Below are positions 32,725-40,677 of a stretch of DNA of 64,000 nt, in pieces. Position numbers and translations under genes: made by a program. Every line of letters starts with the position of its first letter. Position 1 is the stretch's first letter. The stretch spans positions 434,001 to 498,000 of the forward strand of contig NZ_CP088082.1 in the NCBI RefSeq assembly GCF_021049305.1. Reading direction: 5' to 3'. This DNA is from Ideonella dechloratans (GTDB lineage Bacteria; Pseudomonadota; Gammaproteobacteria; Burkholderiales; Burkholderiaceae_C). Below the pieces are notes generated by a model. The model ran no database searches. It was not told where the DNA came from and saw only the letters and a program-made list of their open reading frames with translations.

Positions 32725-33666
32725 ATGGCGACTCTGTTCTGGCTTCAAACCGGCGCCTGTGGCGGCGACTCCCTCGCCATCCTGAGCGCGGAATCTCCCA
32801 GCCTGGAGCAACTGCTCCAGGACGGGGGCGTGGAACTGCTCTGGCATCCCTCGCTCTCGCATGGTCATGCCCGGCGCTTCGACCACCTGGTGGATGCCAT
32901 CCTGGCCGGTGAGCAGACCCTGGACATCCTGTGCGTCGAGGGCAGCATCATCACTGCCCCGCGCGGCACGGGCCTGTGCGACCCCTACCGCGGCCGCGGC
33001 AAGATGGACCTGGTGCGCGACCTCGCCGAGCGGGCCGGCGTGGTGGTGGCCATGGGCACCTGCGCGGCCTTTGGCGGGGTGCATGCGGCCCCGCCCAACC
33101 CCTCGGACTGCATCGGCCTGCAGTTCGACCATGCCCAGCCCGGGGGGCTGCTGGCGCCGGACTGGCGCTCGCGCCGGGGCCTGCCGGTCATTAACGTGGC
33201 GGGCTGCCCCGCCCACCCCAACACCATGACCCAGACCCTGGCCGTGCTGGCCCTGGGCCTGCCGCTGCCGCTGGACGGGCTGAACCGGCCGGCCTCGCAT
33301 TTCAGCACCGTGGTGCACCAAGGCTGCACCCGCAACGAATACCACGAGTACGACGTCGAGGACACCCAGCCGGGCGACCGCGCCTGCCTGTTTTTCAACC
33401 TGGGTTGCCAGGGGCCGATGACCCAGGCGGTGTGCAATGCCGACCTGTGGAACGGCACCAGCAGCAAGACCCGGGCGGGCGTGCCCTGTTTCGGCTGCAC
33501 CTCGCCGACCTTCCCGCGCGACGGTGACCTGTTTCGCACCGAGAAGATGGGCGAAGTGCCCATCCGCCTGCCGCTGGGGGTCGAGCGGCCGCGCTACATG
33601 GCATACAAGAACCTGGCCCGTGCGGCAGCCCCGCAACGGGTGCGTGACAAGAAGATGAAGCCCTGA
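32725..33666 (+). CDS. [NiFe]-hydrogenase small subunit (group 2-like, cytosolic)
   Basis: A 313-residue iron-sulfur subunit without a Tat signal, hence cytoplasmic like group 2 uptake/sensory hydrogenases. Proximal-cluster ligands: Cys12 in LQTGACGGDS, Cys113 (MGTCAAFGG) and Cys161 (VAGCPAHP), but the usual second Cys of the CxxC is Asp15. Distal and medial sites: His198-x2-Cys201, Cys221, Cys228, Cys237, Cys255 and Cys258. The LLWHPSLS and GLPVINVAGCPAHP stretches resemble cyanobacterial HupS and mycobacterial Huc small subunits. It transfers electrons from H2 oxidation. Followed 24 bp later by the large subunit. Confidence 0.88.
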   Translation: MATLFWLQTGACGGDSLAILSAESPSLEQLLQDGGVELLWHPSLSHGHARRFDHLVDAILAGEQTLDILCVEGSIITAPRGTGLCDPYRGRGKMDLVRDLAERAGVVVAMGTCAAFGGVHAAPPNPSDCIGLQFDHAQPGGLLAPDWRSRRGLPVINVAGCPAHPNTMTQTLAVLALGLPLPLDGLNRPASHFSTVVHQGCTRNEYHEYDVEDTQPGDRACLFFNLGCQGPMTQAVCNADLWNGTSSKTRAGVPCFGCTSPTFPRDGDLFRTEKMGEVPIRLPLGVERPRYMAYKNLARAAAPQRVRDKKMKP

Positions 33667-33690
33667 GCGGGGCGGCTAGCATCGTTCCAC

Positions 33691-35223
33691 ATGGCCCGCA
33701 TCGAACTGAACCTGGATCTCAACCGCGTCGAGGGCGACCTCAGTGTGCAGGTCACGCTGGAGGACGGCGTGGTGGTGGCCGCGCGCACCCAGGGCACCAT
33801 GTACCGCGGCTTCGAACAGATCCTGCTGGGGCGCGCCCCGCGCGACGCCATGGTCATCACCCCGCGGGTCTGCGGCATCTGCGGCACGGCCCATCTGTAT
33901 GCCGGCGTGCTGGCGCTGGAGCAGATCTGGTCCACGCCGGTGCCGCCCAACGCCACCCGCATCCGCAACCTCTGCCTGATCGCCGAAGGCCTGCAGAACG
34001 ACCTGCGGCAGACCTTCCTCTTCTTCGCGCCGGACCTGTGCCACCCGCGCTATGCGGCCGATCCGCTGCATGCGCCGCTCATGGCCGCCTTCGAACCCTT
34101 CAAGGGCGACGTCTACCGCGAGACCCTGACCCAGACCCGCCAGGTGCTGCAGATCGTCGCGCACTTCGGCGGGCAGTGGCCGCATTCGTCCTACATGCTG
34201 CCCGGCGGCGTGGTGACCCCGGCCGACACCCGCCGGCTGGTGGCCTGCCGCAGCGCGCTGCTGGGGCTGCAGCGCTGGTACGAGCAACGCATTCTCGGCG
34301 GTGGGCTGGGCGCCTGGCTGGCGCTGGATTCGGCCGAGGCCTTCGAGACCTGGCTGGCCCAGCCCGGCCCGGCCGCCGCGGCGCTGGGCCTGCTGACCCG
34401 CTTCCTGCGCGGGCAGGGCCTGGACATGCTGGGCCAGGGCACGCCCCACATGCTGGCTTTCGGCACCTGGTGCGAGCCCGAGGCCTGGGCCCGCGGCGAG
34501 CCGCGCCACACCCTGCCGGCCGGCTTTCTGGATGGCGACTCCGGCCAGATCCAGCCGCTGGACCCGGCGCGCATCACCGAGCATGTGCGGCATTCCTGGT
34601 TCCGGCCCTACGAGGGCGGTCGACATCCCTTCGAGGGCGAGACCGTGCCGGACTACCAGCCCGAGACCGACCGCTACACCTGGGCCAAGGCACCCCGCTA
34701 CGACGGCCGCGTGGTGCAGACCGGCCCGCTGGCCGAGTTGCTGATCGCGGGCGATCCGCTGATCCGTGATCTCTGGTCCCGCCAGGGCGGCGGGGCCTGG
34801 CTGCGCCAGTTCGCCCGGGTGCGCCACATCGGCGTGGCCCTGCGGCACGGCCTGCGCATGCTCGACGAACTGGGCGCCCACCTGGACGAACCGCATTTCG
34901 TGCCGCCGGCGCCGGGCACCGAGGTGGACGGCGATGGCGCCGGCCTGATCATGGCCGCGCGAGGCGCGCTGGGCCACTGGGTGCAGGTGCGCGATGGCGT
35001 GGTGCACCGCTACCAGATCATCACGCCCACCGGCTGGAACGCCTCGCCGCGCGACAGCCTGGGCCAGCCCGGCCACTGGGAGGCCAGCCTGGTGGGGCTG
35101 CGCGTGCAGGACCCGGAGGACCCGATCGAGGTCGGCCACCTGATCCGCTCGCACGACCCCTGCCTGGTGTGCACCGTTCACTTCGTGGGTGCCGACACGC
35201 CCAGCCTGAGGGTGGACGCATGA
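33691..35223 (+). CDS. [NiFe]-hydrogenase large subunit (group 2-like)
   Basis: A 510-residue catalytic subunit. The NiFe-site cysteines are in RVCGICGTAH (Cys61, Cys64) and DPCLVCTVH (Cys491, Cys494). Group 2-type stretches PPNATRIRNLC and FGGQWPHSSYMLPGG are present. A 13-residue tail follows the C-terminal His497, so the precursor should be cleaved by the maturation protease encoded next. Purely sensory HupV/HoxC proteins lack such a tail, so this is probably a catalytic uptake enzyme. The stop overlaps the protease start (ATGA). No hyp genes are in the window. Confidence 0.9.
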   Translation: MARIELNLDLNRVEGDLSVQVTLEDGVVVAARTQGTMYRGFEQILLGRAPRDAMVITPRVCGICGTAHLYAGVLALEQIWSTPVPPNATRIRNLCLIAEGLQNDLRQTFLFFAPDLCHPRYAADPLHAPLMAAFEPFKGDVYRETLTQTRQVLQIVAHFGGQWPHSSYMLPGGVVTPADTRRLVACRSALLGLQRWYEQRILGGGLGAWLALDSAEAFETWLAQPGPAAAALGLLTRFLRGQGLDMLGQGTPHMLAFGTWCEPEAWARGEPRHTLPAGFLDGDSGQIQPLDPARITEHVRHSWFRPYEGGRHPFEGETVPDYQPETDRYTWAKAPRYDGRVVQTGPLAELLIAGDPLIRDLWSRQGGGAWLRQFARVRHIGVALRHGLRMLDELGAHLDEPHFVPPAPGTEVDGDGAGLIMAARGALGHWVQVRDGVVHRYQIITPTGWNASPRDSLGQPGHWEASLVGLRVQDPEDPIEVGHLIRSHDPCLVCTVHFVGADTPSLRVDA

Positions 35224-35714
35224 GCCATGGGGCCGGTGGTGTGGTGTTGTGCTTCGGCAATGCCCTGCATGGCGACGACGGGGTGGCCGAGGCGGTGGGC
35301 TGCTGCCTGGTGGCGGCGGGGCTGCCGCCGGGCTGGTCGGTGCAGGCCGTGGGCACCCGGGGCCTGGACGCCCTGGCCTGGCTGATGGACGCCCCGGCCG
35401 TGGTGCTGGTGGACGCGGCCGAACCCGCGGGGCAGCCCGGCCGCCTGGCCGAACGCGATCCGGCCCAGGTGCCGCTGGAGACGGCCGCCGTGGGCCACGG
35501 CATGGGCCTGGGTCATCTGCTGCGGGCCTGGCGGGCCGCCCGTCCGGCAGGTGTGCCGGCGCGGCTGCTGACCATCGAGATGGCCGCGCTGCGGTCCTTC
35601 CACCTCGGGCTGTCTCCCGCGGTCGCGCAGGCCGTGGCGCCCGCCGCCCGGATGGTCGCCGACTGGCTGGCTGACCGCCGCTGGCAGATGCCGGCCGTGG
35701 CCGGCGTCTGCTGA
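35220..35714 (+). CDS. Hydrogenase maturation protease (HyaD/HupD family)
   Basis: A 164-residue nickel-dependent endopeptidase that removes the C-terminal tail of the large subunit. It shows LCFGNALHGDDGVAEAV (GNxLxxDDG pattern with the Ni-binding acidic residue), VLVDAAE (second acidic residue) and VGHGMGLGHLL (His region). It is translationally coupled to the large subunit by a 4-bp ATGA overlap. Cytoplasmic. Confidence 0.88.
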   Translation: MSHGAGGVVLCFGNALHGDDGVAEAVGCCLVAAGLPPGWSVQAVGTRGLDALAWLMDAPAVVLVDAAEPAGQPGRLAERDPAQVPLETAAVGHGMGLGHLLRAWRAARPAGVPARLLTIEMAALRSFHLGLSPAVAQAVAPAARMVADWLADRRWQMPAVAGVC

Positions 35715-35723
35715 GGGCGCGCG

Positions 35724-38426
35724 ATGAGCCAACCGTCGAGCCGTCCCTTGCCTGCAGGGCTGCTGCCACCCGCCCCGGCGGACGAACTCGCCAGCCTGAG
35801 GCTGGAACTGCAGGCCCTGCGCCTGGCCAACGGGGCGCTCGAATTCGAGCTGATGGCCGGCGCCGAGCAGGCCGATGCCATGCTGGCCCGGCTGGAGCAG
35901 CAGCGGGCGGCCCTGCAGTCGGCGCGTGACCGCGAACAGTCGCTGGCCGCCTTCTCCGAGCGGGTGATGGACACCGTGGGCAGCGTCGTCATCGTGCTGG
36001 ACGCCCACGGCCGGCTGCGCCGCAGCAACAGCCGGGCCCGCGAGGTGCTGCGGCCCCTGGCCGAAGGCGACAGCGTGGACCTGCTGCTCTACCCGGAAGA
36101 CCAGATGCGCCTGGCTGGCGAGTTGCCGCCGCTGCCGTGGCCTGTGCATTCGGTGCTGTTCGAACTGGTGCGCCGACGCGGGCACTACCGCGCCGAGCAC
36201 CGCCTGGCCCTGCGCGGTGGGGGCTACCGCCACCATCTGATCGAGGCGGTGCTGCTGCACAGCGCCCAGGGCAAGGAGGAGGGCGCTGTCATCACCGGGG
36301 CGGACATCGGTCCGCTCAAGCAGCAGGAGGCCGAACTGCTGGCCAGCGACGCCCGTTTCCGGGACGCCGAGAGCGTGGCCCACCTGGGCAGCTGGGAACT
36401 CGACCCGGTGGACGAGCGCATGAAATGGTCGGCCGAAACCCGCCGCCTGCTCGGTGCCTCGACCGACACCGAGCCCACCCTGGCCGCGCTCTTCTCGGCC
36501 ATCCACCCCGAGGATCGCCTCTCCAGTGCCCGGACCTTCATGGAGGCGCTGGCCGAACGGCGCAGCTGCGACCTGGAGTTCCGCATCGACACCCGCGACG
36601 GCCCGCTGCGCTGGGTGCACCTGCGGGCCAGCCTGCAGGCGCTGCCGGGCCAGGGCCTGCGCGGCGTGGGCACGGTGCAGGACATCACCGAACGGCGCCA
36701 GGTCGAGGACGCGCTGCGCCTGGCCGCCACCGTGTTCGATGCCAGCCTCAACGCGGTGCTGATTGCCGACGGCGAGGGCCGCATCCGCAAGATCAACCGC
36801 GCCTTCACCGCCATCCTGGGCTATGAAGAAGCCGAGGTGCTGGGCCGCAACCCCAGCATGATGCAGTCCGGCCAGCACGCCCTGAGCTTCTACCAGGACC
36901 TCTGGGGCCAGTTGCTGGAGAGCGGACACTGGGAAGGCGAGGTGCTCAACCGCCACCGCGACGGCCGCATCGTCCCCATCTGGGAGAGCATCACCGCGGT
37001 GCGGGACGAGCAGGGCGCGGTCAGCCACTTCATCGGCATCTTCTCGGACATCTCCGAGCAGAAGGCCCAGGCCCGGCGCATCCACCAGCTGGCCTATTAC
37101 GACGCGCTGACCGGCCTGCCCAACCGCACCCTGCTGATGGACCGCTGCCGCCAGGCCCTCTCGCGCGCCAAGCGGGGCCACAGCCAGCTGGCCATGCTCT
37201 TCATGGACCTGGACCGCTTCAAGCACATCAACGACAGCCTGGGCCACCCGGTGGGCGATGCGCTGCTGCAGGCCGTGGCCCAGCGGCTGGAGCAGGTGGT
37301 GCGCGACACCGACACCGTGGCGCGGCTGGGCGGCGACGAGTTCGTCGTGCTGCTGGAGAACGTGGCGTCGCCGCAGGATGTCGATGTCAGCGTGCAGCGC
37401 ATCCTGCAGGCCTTCCGTGAGCCCTTCGCGCTGGAAGAGCACAGCCTCTCAGTGGGCACCACCGTGGGGGTCAGCCTCTACCCCGAGCATGGCTCGGACG
37501 TCACCAGCCTGTTCAAGTTCGCCGACCTGGCGCTCTACCAGGCCAAGGAATCTTCCCGCGGCGGCTATCGCCTGTTCGAGCCCCGGCTCAATGAGCTGGC
37601 GCTGGACCGCATGCGCCTGGAGAGCGACCTGCGCCGCGCCCTGGAGCGGCAGGAATTCCAGCTGCACTACCAGCCGGTCTTCACGCTGGGCGACGGCCAG
37701 CTGGTGGGCGCCGAGGCCCTGCTGCGCTGGACCCATCCCGAGCGGGGGCCGGTGTCGCCGGCCGAGTTCATCCCGGTGGCCGAGGACAGCGGGCTCATCA
37801 TTCCCATCGGCGCCTGGGTGCTGGAAGAAGCCTGCCGTCAGGCCCGCGCCTGGCTGGACCAGGGCCTGGCCATCGGCGTCATTGCGGTCAATGTGGCGGG
37901 CCTGCAGATCCAGCGCGGCGATCTGGCCGAGACGGTGGCCGCGGTGCTGGCACGCACCGGCCTGCCCGCCGAGCGCCTGGAGCTGGAGATCAGCGAGTCC
38001 TACATCGTGCGGCACGCCGAACGCGACCTGCGCCAGCTCGCCCGGCTGCGCGAGCTGGGGGTGGCGCTGGCCATCGACGACTTCGGCACCGGCCAGACCT
38101 CGCTGAGCCACCTCTGGCGGCTGCCGCTGTCCAAGCTCAAGGTGGACCGCGCCTTCATCAAGGACCTGGAGCGCGATGCCGCCGGGGCCACGGTGACCCG
38201 GGCGGTGATCGGCCTGGGTCACGGCCTGGGCTTCGTGGTGCAGGCCGAGGGCGTGGAAACCGAAGGTCAGGCCGCCTTTCTGAAGGCCCACGGCTGTGAC
38301 CTGGTGCAGGGCTTCGGCTTCGCCCGCCCCATGCCGGCGGCCGACTTTGCCCGCCGCTGCGCCGAGGCGACCCGGGGAAACCCGGGTTGCATCGCGGAGA
38401 AGCCCGGCTCTCCCGGATCAGGGTAA
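35724..38426 (+). CDS. PAS-GGDEF-EAL c-di-GMP signalling protein
   Basis: A 900-residue cytoplasmic regulator. Order: N-terminal helical/coiled segment (about 20-80), three PAS-like domains (about 75-195, 205-325, 330-450), GGDEF (about 455-620; LGGDEF) and EAL (about 630-885; GAEALLRW, EISESYI, IDDFGTGQTSL, KVDRAFIKDL, AEGVET). The cyclase loop is intact, and the EAL metal and catalytic residues visible are conserved, so either activity is possible. No transmembrane segment. It begins 9 bp after the hydrogenase protease, suggesting read-through and a possible H2/redox link, which is inference. Confidence 0.88.
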   Translation: MSQPSSRPLPAGLLPPAPADELASLRLELQALRLANGALEFELMAGAEQADAMLARLEQQRAALQSARDREQSLAAFSERVMDTVGSVVIVLDAHGRLRRSNSRAREVLRPLAEGDSVDLLLYPEDQMRLAGELPPLPWPVHSVLFELVRRRGHYRAEHRLALRGGGYRHHLIEAVLLHSAQGKEEGAVITGADIGPLKQQEAELLASDARFRDAESVAHLGSWELDPVDERMKWSAETRRLLGASTDTEPTLAALFSAIHPEDRLSSARTFMEALAERRSCDLEFRIDTRDGPLRWVHLRASLQALPGQGLRGVGTVQDITERRQVEDALRLAATVFDASLNAVLIADGEGRIRKINRAFTAILGYEEAEVLGRNPSMMQSGQHALSFYQDLWGQLLESGHWEGEVLNRHRDGRIVPIWESITAVRDEQGAVSHFIGIFSDISEQKAQARRIHQLAYYDALTGLPNRTLLMDRCRQALSRAKRGHSQLAMLFMDLDRFKHINDSLGHPVGDALLQAVAQRLEQVVRDTDTVARLGGDEFVVLLENVASPQDVDVSVQRILQAFREPFALEEHSLSVGTTVGVSLYPEHGSDVTSLFKFADLALYQAKESSRGGYRLFEPRLNELALDRMRLESDLRRALERQEFQLHYQPVFTLGDGQLVGAEALLRWTHPERGPVSPAEFIPVAEDSGLIIPIGAWVLEEACRQARAWLDQGLAIGVIAVNVAGLQIQRGDLAETVAAVLARTGLPAERLELEISESYIVRHAERDLRQLARLRELGVALAIDDFGTGQTSLSHLWRLPLSKLKVDRAFIKDLERDAAGATVTRAVIGLGHGLGFVVQAEGVETEGQAAFLKAHGCDLVQGFGFARPMPAADFARRCAEATRGNPGCIAEKPGSPGSG

Positions 38427-38441
38427 ACGCCTAAGCTCTGT

Positions 38442-38472
38442 TGCAAAACCTTGAGAGATGAAAGGTCTTGCA
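38442..38472 (+). promoter_or_regulatory. Inverted repeat enclosing the ribosome-binding site of the pentaheme cytochrome gene
   Basis: TGCAAAACCTT and AAGGTCTTGCA (10 of 11 pairs) flank a 9-base spacer and end two bases before the ATG. The right arm contains the presumed Shine-Dalgarno AAGG, which would pair with CCTT of the left arm. Either an RNA hairpin hiding the RBS or a regulator dyad with half-sites 20 bp apart. Confidence 0.5.
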
Positions 38473-38474
38473 CC

Positions 38475-40574
38475 ATGAGAGAAGACAGCACTCCCCGTCG
38501 CCGGCTGGCCTGGGCCGCCGGTGTGGTGGTGGCCCTGGGCGCCATCGCCGCCGTCTGGATGGCCATTCCCCCGCGGCTGGATGAGGCCAAGACCCCCGGT
38601 TTCAGCGGCACGGCCGAGGCCGGCCTGGTGGCCAAGGGACGCTACGTGGCCCAGCTGGGCGATTGCGTGGCCTGCCACACCGCCCCCGGCGGCCCCGAGA
38701 TGGCCGGTGGCCGTGCGCTGGAGACGCCGTTCGGCACGATCTACTCCACCAACATCACGCCGGACCCGCAGCAAGGCATCGGCGGCTGGAGCTACGCCGC
38801 CTTCGACCGCGCGATGCGCCAGGGCGTGGCCGCCGACGGCCACCGCCTCTACCCGGCCATGCCCTATCCGTCCTACGCCAAGATGAGCGACGACGACATG
38901 GCCGCGCTGTGGGCCTATCTGCGCCAGGGCGTGCCGGCGGTGGCCCAGGCCAACAAGCCCCTGGGCATGCACTTCCCCTTCGACCAGCGCTGGGGCCTGG
39001 CCTACTGGGATGCGGTGTTCGCCGACAAGACTCCCTTCGTGCCCAACCCGCAGAAGGACGCCATCTGGAACCGCGGCGCCTACCTGGTGCAGGGCCTGGG
39101 CCACTGCGGCGCCTGCCACACCCCGCGCGGCATCGGCTTCCAGGAACTGGCCATGAGCGACATGGGCTCCAAGGGCGCGCTGTTCCTCTCGGGCGCCCAG
39201 GTGGAACACTGGAACGCGGTGGAACTGCGTGACCTCTGGACCGTGCCCGACACGGTCGAGATGCTCAAGACCGGGCAGAACCGCTTTGCCACCGCCTCGG
39301 GCAGCATGACCGACGTGATCTTGCATTCGACGCAGCACGTCAGCGACCCCGACCTGGTGGCCATCGCCACCTACCTGAAGTCCCTGCCGTCGGCCACGCC
39401 CGAGGCGGCGCTGCCCGCGCCTGTCGCCGCCTCGGCGGCGGCCTCGGCCACCGAGACCCCGGTGGCGGCCTACACCAGCCGCGGCGGCCTGGGCTACATG
39501 CAGTTCTGCACCGATTGCCACCGGCCTGACGGCGGTGGCGTGAAGGGCGTGTTCCCGGCCCTGGCCGGCAACCCGACCGTGGCGGCAAAGGACCCGGCCA
39601 CGCTGATCCACATCACGCTGACGGGCTGGAAGACGGCCTCCACCGGCGCCCATCCGCGGGTGTACACCATGCCGGCCTTCGCCCGCCTCAGCGACGCCGA
39701 GATCGCCGAGATCCTGAGCTATGTGCGGACCAGCTGGGGGCAGGGCGCCGGCGCGGTGGATGCCGCGGCGGTGGCCGACGCCCGCAAGAGCCTGGACCCG
39801 AAGATCGACAAGACGCCCTTCGAGACGCCGCGCCTGGCCCGGCTCCTGGACGCGCCCAATGCCGCGCAGCTGGTGCGGGGCATGCGGCTCAACGCCGAGA
39901 CCCACATCCTGCTGCCCAAGAACGTGGGCAACGATCTGAACTGCACCTCCTGCCACCTGAACGCGGGCACGGTGGCCGATGGCTCGCCCTACGTCGGGGT
40001 GTCGGCCTTCTTCCCCTCGTATGCGCCGCGCGCCGGCAAGGTCATCACGATGGAAGATCGCATCAACGGCTGCTTCCGCCGCTCGATGAACGGCAAGCCG
40101 CTGCCGCCCGACTCGGACGACATGAAGGCGATGGTGGCCTACTTCGACTGGATGAAGGGCACCACCAAGAAGGAAGACAAGGTGCCCGGCCGCGGCGTGG
40201 GCAAGGTCGATCCGAAGATCGTGCCCAATGTGGCCAACGGCGAGAAGGTCTATGGTGCCCAGTGCGCCGTCTGCCACGGCCAGAGCGGCGAAGGCCTGAA
40301 GGACGCGGCCGGCCGCACCGTCTACCCGCCGCTGTGGGGTGACCGGTCCTTCAACATCGGCGCCGGCATGGCCCGCACCTACACCGCGGCCGCCTTCGTC
40401 AAGCGCAACATGCCCATCGGCTTCCATGAGAAGTTCCCGCTGGGGCAGGGCGGTCTGTCGGATCAGGACGCGGTGGACGTGGCCGAGTACTTCACCCACC
40501 AGGACCGGCCCGACTTCCCTGACAAGGTCAAGGATTGGCCGAAGGACCCCAAGCCCAAGGATGCGCGCTACTGA
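38475..40574 (+). CDS. Pentaheme c-type cytochrome: ADH-type triheme module fused to TsdA-like diheme module
   Basis: A 699-residue exported cytochrome with an N-terminal hydrophobic segment (about 11-30), probably an uncleaved anchor. Heme motifs: CVACH (64-68), CGACH (211-215) and CTDCH (345-349) in the pattern of alcohol/gluconate dehydrogenase cytochrome subunits, then CTSCH (490-494) and CAVCH (597-601). The last third (LNCTSCHLNAG, SPYVG, then RINGCFRRSMNGKPLP) matches thiosulfate dehydrogenase TsdA, including a Cys (533) where TsdA has its unusual Cys axial heme ligand. It could oxidise thiosulfate to tetrathionate and pass electrons through the triheme arm. A TtrSR-like pair follows. 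ATG 38475. Confidence 0.82.
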   Translation: MREDSTPRRRLAWAAGVVVALGAIAAVWMAIPPRLDEAKTPGFSGTAEAGLVAKGRYVAQLGDCVACHTAPGGPEMAGGRALETPFGTIYSTNITPDPQQGIGGWSYAAFDRAMRQGVAADGHRLYPAMPYPSYAKMSDDDMAALWAYLRQGVPAVAQANKPLGMHFPFDQRWGLAYWDAVFADKTPFVPNPQKDAIWNRGAYLVQGLGHCGACHTPRGIGFQELAMSDMGSKGALFLSGAQVEHWNAVELRDLWTVPDTVEMLKTGQNRFATASGSMTDVILHSTQHVSDPDLVAIATYLKSLPSATPEAALPAPVAASAAASATETPVAAYTSRGGLGYMQFCTDCHRPDGGGVKGVFPALAGNPTVAAKDPATLIHITLTGWKTASTGAHPRVYTMPAFARLSDAEIAEILSYVRTSWGQGAGAVDAAAVADARKSLDPKIDKTPFETPRLARLLDAPNAAQLVRGMRLNAETHILLPKNVGNDLNCTSCHLNAGTVADGSPYVGVSAFFPSYAPRAGKVITMEDRINGCFRRSMNGKPLPPDSDDMKAMVAYFDWMKGTTKKEDKVPGRGVGKVDPKIVPNVANGEKVYGAQCAVCHGQSGEGLKDAAGRTVYPPLWGDRSFNIGAGMARTYTAAAFVKRNMPIGFHEKFPLGQGGLSDQDAVDVAEYFTHQDRPDFPDKVKDWPKDPKPKDARY

Positions 40575-40616
40575 TCCTCGCAAACTCCGTCAGGCCGCTG
40601 AGACACCGGGCCTGTT

Positions 40617-40648
40617 GGCCGGTCGCCCCCAAGGCGGCCGGCCCTTTT
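40617..40648 (+). terminator. Intrinsic terminator after the pentaheme cytochrome gene
   Basis: GGCCGGTCGCC and GGCGGCCGGCC form an 11-bp stem (one T-G wobble) with a 5-nt loop, followed by CTTTT. It separates the cytochrome from the sensor kinase gene, so the latter probably has its own promoter or depends on read-through. Confidence 0.75.
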
Positions 40649-40677
40649 GCCTTTCCCTCGCCACAGCCTGTGCTAGC

